A model generated the notes under the pieces. It ran no database searches and had not been told where the DNA came from. It saw only the letters and a list, made by a program, of their open reading frames with translations. Shown here piece after piece: positions 52,355-56,684 of a stretch of DNA of 56,684 bases. Each line of letters opens with the position of its first letter. Within the stretch, counting starts at the first letter, position 1. The position numbers were made by a program, and so were the translations under genes. Origin of the DNA: JAFGPS01 sp964628465 (GTDB taxonomy: Bacteria > Planctomycetota > Phycisphaerae > Sedimentisphaerales > Anaerobacaceae). Where the stretch lies: positions 1 to 56,684 of the forward strand of contig CAZVOA010000021.1 of the NCBI GenBank assembly GCA_964628465.1. Direction: 5' to 3'.

Positions 52355-53770
52355 ATGAAAATGCGCATAGAAAAAGACAGTTTAGGCAAAAAAGAAATAC
52401 CATTGGATGCCCTTTACGGTATTCATACCGCAAGAGCTATCGAGAATTTCCCTGTAACTTGCCGGTGTATTCATAGTGAACTTATAACAGCCTATGGCGA
52501 AGTTAAACTTGCCTGTATTCAGACGCTGTACGAATCAGGCTGCTGGTCTGACAATAAACAAAAAGCTGAAGCCATGATACAGGCCTGTACAGAAATGTCT
52601 CAGGGTCTGCTAAATGAACATATTCATGTTGATATGCTCCAGGGCGGCGCTGGCACAAGCACGAACATGAATATTAATGAAGTTATCGCCAACCGCGCAC
52701 TCGAAATCATGTCACTGCAGCACGGCGATTATGACAAGGTTTCACCACTTGACGATATAAATTTGTACCAGTCAACAAATGATACGTACCCTACCGCTCT
52801 TAAACTCGCCGCGATACGTTTGTTGAATACTCTTGAGCAGAATGTTGTCAAATTACAGGAATATTTTCAGGCGAAAGAAAAAGAATTCGCTCATATAGTT
52901 AAAATTGGCAGAACACAGTTTCAGGATGCGGTCTTAACGACACTTGGCCGCGAAATGTCCGCTTACGCCGAAGCTCTCAGCAGGGACCGCTGGCGAATAT
53001 ACAAATGCAGCGAGAGACTCAGAGTGATTAATCTCGGCGGAACCGCAATCGGCACTGGTCTTGGCGCATCGAGAGATTATATATTCCGCGTGACGGATAC
53101 TTTGCGTAATAATACAGGTATCGGTTTCGCAAGAGCCGAAAATCTAATGGAAAATACTCAAAACGCGGATGTATTTGTAGAAGTTTCAGGTATTCTTAAG
53201 GCTCTCGCCGCTTCGCTTTTGAAAATCTGTACCGACCTTAGAATAATGTCATCCGGGCCAAAAGCGGGAATTGGTGAAATCATTTTACCTGCCCGGCAGG
53301 CTGGTTCATCTATCATGCCCGGTAAAATAAATCCTGTAATCCCCGAAGCGGTATCTCAGGCCGCTATGCTGTGTATGGGTAATGACCAGGTAATAACTCA
53401 AGCTGTGTCGAACGGGAATTTTGAATTGAACGCTTTTTTGCCTTTGATAGCCGCCTGCCTGCTCGACAATATAAAAATGCTGTCGGCAGGTTGTGATATT
53501 TTAGGCCGCTTATGCGTAAAGGACATAAAAGCGGATGAACAACAATGCAGAAGTTACGTAGAGAGTTCTACTGCGGTTGCCACAGCTCTGGTTGCGGTTA
53601 TTGGTTATACTAAAGCTTCAGAATTGGCGGTACAGTCAAAAGAAGAAAATAAAACCATCCGACAGTTGGTACTTGAGCAGAATATATTGAGTGAAGAAAA
53701 ATTTGATGAATTGATATCACCCGAGTCGATAAATCAGCTCGGATTCAGAAATAAGAAAGAAAAAACATGA
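52355..53770 (+). CDS. aspA: Aspartate ammonia-lyase AspA
   Basis: A 471-residue member of the fumarase/aspartase superfamily that converts L-aspartate to fumarate and ammonia. The opening RIEKDSLGKKEIPLDALYGI and THTARAIENFP-like segment, GGAGTSTNMNINEVIANRA, the LYQSTNDTYPTALK loop, KIGRTQFQDAV and the signature GSSIMPGKINPVIPE identify the family; the aspartase-type YGIHTARA favours aspartase over fumarase. Its last codons overlap the hydF start (ATGA), so the two are translationally coupled. That context suggests a role in supplying ammonia, or in nitrogen metabolism linked to hydrogenase maturation, rather than general catabolism. Confidence 0.93.
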   Translation: MKMRIEKDSLGKKEIPLDALYGIHTARAIENFPVTCRCIHSELITAYGEVKLACIQTLYESGCWSDNKQKAEAMIQACTEMSQGLLNEHIHVDMLQGGAGTSTNMNINEVIANRALEIMSLQHGDYDKVSPLDDINLYQSTNDTYPTALKLAAIRLLNTLEQNVVKLQEYFQAKEKEFAHIVKIGRTQFQDAVLTTLGREMSAYAEALSRDRWRIYKCSERLRVINLGGTAIGTGLGASRDYIFRVTDTLRNNTGIGFARAENLMENTQNADVFVEVSGILKALAASLLKICTDLRIMSSGPKAGIGEIILPARQAGSSIMPGKINPVIPEAVSQAAMLCMGNDQVITQAVSNGNFELNAFLPLIAACLLDNIKMLSAGCDILGRLCVKDIKADEQQCRSYVESSTAVATALVAVIGYTKASELAVQSKEENKTIRQLVLEQNILSEEKFDELISPESINQLGFRNKKEKT

Positions 53771-55002
53771 GTGAGGTTACTCCAAAAAGTTTCAGACTTC
53801 ATATCGGATTATTCGGCAGAAGAAATGTCGGAAAAAGCAGCCTGCTTAACGCAATTACAAATCAACAGGTTTCCATTGTTTCTGAAATCGCGGGAACCAC
53901 AACAGACCCGGTCGAAAAACCGATGGAATTGCTTCCGCTCGGACCTGTTTTATTTATCGATACCGCAGGAATAGATGACGTTGGAAAACTTGGAGAATTG
54001 CGAACACAGAAAACAAAGAGTGTTTTCGATAGAACTGATTTGGGAGTTATTGTCACCGACGGGCTATGGGGACAATACGAAATACAAATTGCAAAAGAAC
54101 TCCAGGACAGAAAAGTACCTGTCATAGCTGTATTCAATAAAACCGATATTAACAAACCCGAAGCAGCCGTAACTGAGTCACTCAAGCAGCAGGAAATTCC
54201 GTTCGTTTTTACAGCAGCGGTGAATCTCGACGGCATAATGGAATTTCGACAGGTACTTTTGAATAATGCCCCTGCTGATTTTATCGATAATCCTTCCATC
54301 GTCGGAGATATTGTCGGGCCGGGAAATATCGCTGTATTGGTAGTGCCTATTGATAAAGAAGCTCCGAAAGGCCGTCTGATTCTGCCGCAGGTACAGACTA
54401 TTCGTGACTTACTTGATAGCGATTCGTTTTGTGTCGTGACAAAAGAGCGCGAGTTAAAAAGTGCTCTCGATTCTTTAAGTAAAAAACCAAAAATAGTAAT
54501 TACGGATTCGCAGGCGTTTTTGAAAGTCGCGGCCGATACGCCGAACGACATTCTCATGACGAGTTTTTCCGTTTTATTCTCACGTTTCAAAGGCGACCTT
54601 GTCACTCAGACATTGGGAGCAATGGCGGTCGAAGATTTGAACCCGGGTGACAAAATCCTTATCGCGGAAGCGTGTTCGCATCATCCTATCGCCGACGATA
54701 TCGGTACAGTGAAAATTCCGCGATGGCTCACTCAATATGTCGGCGGTAAACTCGAAATAGACTTTACTCACGGCCATGATTTCCCTGACGACATAAGCGG
54801 CTATAAACTTATTATACATTGCGGCGCGTGCATGTGGAATCGACGTGCAATGCTTTCAAGACTCTTGAAATGCCGCAAAGCAGGTGTCCCAATTACTAAT
54901 TACGGACTTGTAATTGCATATAGTCTCGGCATATTCGAGAGAGCGCTGCAGCCTTTCCCCGCGGCGTTACAGGCATATCAACAGGCAAAAGCGGAAAAGT
55001 AA
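53767..55002 (+). CDS. hydF: [FeFe]-hydrogenase H-cluster maturation GTPase HydF
   Basis: HydF is the scaffold GTPase on which the 2Fe subcluster of [FeFe]-hydrogenase is built by HydE and HydG before transfer to HydA. The 411-residue protein shows the GTPase motifs GRRNVGKSSLLN (G1), the TTTDP switch, LFIDTAGIDD (G3) and NKTD (G4), then dimerisation and cluster domains. The FeS ligands are C303-S-H305 and H351-C352-G-A-C355, matching the CxH...HCxxC pattern with the expected spacing. hydE, hydG and hydA are not in the window, so the maturation genes are split. It overlaps aspA by four bases. Confidence 0.97.
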   Translation: MSEVTPKSFRLHIGLFGRRNVGKSSLLNAITNQQVSIVSEIAGTTTDPVEKPMELLPLGPVLFIDTAGIDDVGKLGELRTQKTKSVFDRTDLGVIVTDGLWGQYEIQIAKELQDRKVPVIAVFNKTDINKPEAAVTESLKQQEIPFVFTAAVNLDGIMEFRQVLLNNAPADFIDNPSIVGDIVGPGNIAVLVVPIDKEAPKGRLILPQVQTIRDLLDSDSFCVVTKERELKSALDSLSKKPKIVITDSQAFLKVAADTPNDILMTSFSVLFSRFKGDLVTQTLGAMAVEDLNPGDKILIAEACSHHPIADDIGTVKIPRWLTQYVGGKLEIDFTHGHDFPDDISGYKLIIHCGACMWNRRAMLSRLLKCRKAGVPITNYGLVIAYSLGIFERALQPFPAALQAYQQAKAEK

Positions 55003-55046
55003 TAAGTGTTGTTCTGGAAACAACTTACGGTATGACAAAATCAAAC

Positions 55047-55132
55047 GGAGAGGCCGGGATTCGAACCCGGGGTAGGGCAAGCCCTACACAGCCTTTCCAA
55101 GGCTGCTCGATAAGCCGCTCCGACACCTCTCC
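55047..55132 (-). tRNA. tRNA-Ser(GGA)
   Basis: An 86-base class II tRNA on the minus strand: acceptor GGAGAGG/CCTCTCC, anticodon stem GCAGCC/GGCTG around loop TTGGAAA with anticodon GGA, a long variable arm (GTAGGGC...GCCCTAC), T-arm CCGGG/CCCGG with loop TTCGAAT, and discriminator G. CCA is not encoded. It reads serine UCC and UCU. Confidence 0.95.
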
Positions 55133-55241
55133 GGAGCTTAAAAACCAGCGAAAATTACTATCTCCACCAATTTCCCAGAATAATAACAGGTTTCCCCCCG
55201 CTTTTCAATATCAAAATTAATACTTTATAATCAATACCTTT

Positions 55242-56597
55242 TCATCTTTGAATTTGCAACTCCGGTAAAGCCTTCTGCAAATCCTCAACCTGCTTATCTG
55301 TTATTTTTTTACATCCTAATAGAGATAATGTTTTAAGATTGTTAAGATTCTTAAGCGGCTCAATATCTGAAACATTTGTATCGTTAATATTAAGAGATTT
55401 CAGGCTATTAAGGCTCTTTAAGGATTCAATATTAGAAATACCTGTATAATCAAGAGAAAGATTTTGCAGGTTTGTCAGATTTTCGACATATTTTAGGTCT
55501 GTTACTTCGGTCATTGTAAGTATAAGTTCCTGCAAACTTGTCAATCTTTTTATCGGCTCAAGATCAGAGAGTGGATTGCCGCTTAACCAAAGCTCTTGGA
55601 GATTATTTAAATCTTTTAGGATTTCAATATCATAAACATCAGACTGAAGGATGGATAGAGTTTTTAATTTTTTCAATTTACTTATCGGCTCAATGTTAGA
55701 ATTCTGAATATTCTTAAGTGAAAGATTTTCAAGATTAGTCAGTCTCCCAATTGGTTGGAAATCATATAACCTGCCTTCAATATCGCCTATCATTAGTTCA
55801 CGCAGGTTTGTCAATCTCTCTATTGATTCAAGATTAGAAATTGGAATATATTCAATACAAAGAAATTGGAGGTTGGTTAGTTCATTTAATATTCCAATGT
55901 CAGATACATTTAAAGAGCAACCAATATTAAGATATCTCAAGTTAGTCAATTTCTTTAATGGGATAATATCTGATCCTTTATAACTCATTATACTGAGTAT
56001 TTGAAGATTTTTAAGCTTTGTTAATGGTTTAATGTTAGTAATCTGAAGATTGTCGATATAAAGCTCTTCAAGTTTAACAAGTTTCGACAAAGGTTTTATA
56101 CTCCTGATTGGAGCTATATCGATTTTAAGCGATTTTAAATGCTTCAATTTGTTAAGCGGGTTTAAATCAATTGAGGTGCTTTCATCAAGATCACAAATAT
56201 GGAACTTTGCCAATACTGTCTTCCATTTAGGTATTTCTTTTTTAGGGTACCAGATATTTCCTAAATCAAGTTTTTGTAAATTAATAAATTTCTGCATCAG
56301 CTTAATATCAGAAAGCTCTCTTCTGGTTTTATAATTTCCACCTGCAGACACTTCAATTTTTACTAAAGAAAATTCTTTAAAAGATGCAAAATCTTTACCT
56401 GTAAGATCTTCTGGATTCTTATTTAACTGTTCTGCGGCCACTTGTCTTATTACGCCTTCGCTGGCTGGATCGGGTATTGATTCCAAATATTTAAAAATTA
56501 AAATCGGTGTTGTTAAAAGAACAATAAAACCAACCATGACTAAGTATTTTCGCTTGGAAGGTTTCTTTTGTGTTTTTATTTTCTCGTCATTTTTCAT
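55242..56597 (-). CDS. Membrane-anchored leucine-rich-repeat protein
   Basis: A 451-residue protein with a basic cytoplasmic N-terminus and one transmembrane helix (YLVMVGFIVLLTTPILIF, about 19-36). After an alpha-helical linker come about 14 leucine-rich repeats of 20-24 residues, of the internalin-like SDS22 type (LxxLxxLxxLxIxxxxIxxIxPL). Examples are LTKLKNLQILSIMSYKG and LTSLQELILTMTEV. The repeats fill the rest of the chain and end at KALPELQIQR without a sorting signal. It would display a protein-binding solenoid outside the inner membrane. AGGA lies eight bases before the ATG. No operon partner is visible and the function is unknown. Confidence 0.88.
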   Translation of the reverse strand: MKNDEKIKTQKKPSKRKYLVMVGFIVLLTTPILIFKYLESIPDPASEGVIRQVAAEQLNKNPEDLTGKDFASFKEFSLVKIEVSAGGNYKTRRELSDIKLMQKFINLQKLDLGNIWYPKKEIPKWKTVLAKFHICDLDESTSIDLNPLNKLKHLKSLKIDIAPIRSIKPLSKLVKLEELYIDNLQITNIKPLTKLKNLQILSIMSYKGSDIIPLKKLTNLRYLNIGCSLNVSDIGILNELTNLQFLCIEYIPISNLESIERLTNLRELMIGDIEGRLYDFQPIGRLTNLENLSLKNIQNSNIEPISKLKKLKTLSILQSDVYDIEILKDLNNLQELWLSGNPLSDLEPIKRLTSLQELILTMTEVTDLKYVENLTNLQNLSLDYTGISNIESLKSLNSLKSLNINDTNVSDIEPLKNLNNLKTLSLLGCKKITDKQVEDLQKALPELQIQR

Positions 56598-56684
56598 TTT
56601 AAAGTTCCTGAAGATTTATCTTCGCCCTTCTGGTATGCTCCCCCAAAAATGTACCATTGCTAAAAAGAGAGTATCGAATACAAT

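Noticed and set aside
55032..55220. 62-codon plus-strand frame after hydF
   Set aside because: It runs across tRNA-Ser on the opposite strand.

Overview
The window looks like a chromosomal segment of an AT-rich, anaerobic planctomycete, most likely class Phycisphaerae near the Sedimentisphaerales. That placement is inference. It rests on a MoxR/DUF58/von Willebrand gene block joined to giant exported proteins, a pseudopilin with a VDGH C-terminal motif, a PEP-CTERM-like surface protein, an rsmH gene outside any dcw cluster, and HydF, which implies an [FeFe]-hydrogenase. Nothing resembles a phage, plasmid or CRISPR locus.

Layout. 1-3.6 kb: an exported protein of unknown function (minus), then rsmH and a small secreted matrixin-like metalloprotease (plus). 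3.6-9.1 kb: a tight minus-strand operon in the order GH20 hexosaminidase, anmK, murQ, sodium:solute symporter. The genes overlap by 4 bp or lie 6 bp apart, and together they form an amino-sugar/anhydro-muropeptide salvage pathway. 9.1-9.45 kb: two structured non-coding elements.

9.45-43.6 kb: a 34-kb minus-strand block that is the most interesting part. In transcription order it holds a 4659-residue secreted TPR/repeat protein, a membrane coiled-coil protein with a Gln/Asn/Gly low-complexity tail, a MoxR AAA+ ATPase, a DUF58 protein, a BatA-like VWA membrane protein, and a double-VWA protein with a GATase-like domain. After a 313-bp gap come two giant ectodomain/membrane proteins of 1110 and 2672 residues. 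The 2672-residue protein reads as two full paralogues of the 1110-residue one fused in frame. The 4659-residue protein carries at least three degenerate copies of a unit of about 790 residues. The block resembles a greatly enlarged relative of the Bacteroides Bat (aerotolerance) operon: MoxR, DUF58, two VWA proteins, TPR proteins and a large beta-rich membrane protein.

43.5-46.6 kb: an orphan XRE/HigA-like regulator, a PEP-CTERM-like protein, a short gene remnant, a pseudopilin and tRNA-Val. 46.9-52.0 kb: a secreted CE1-type esterase, a small unknown protein, and a cytoplasmic multi-PAS/GAF NarL-type two-component pair. 52.3-55.0 kb: aspA and hydF overlapping by 4 bp, suggesting ammonia release is coupled to H-cluster maturation. 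55.0-56.7 kb: tRNA-Ser(GGA) and a membrane-anchored leucine-rich-repeat protein.

Start codons were chosen from Shine-Dalgarno spacing and signal-peptide position. Family calls come from motifs read by eye; no database search was run.
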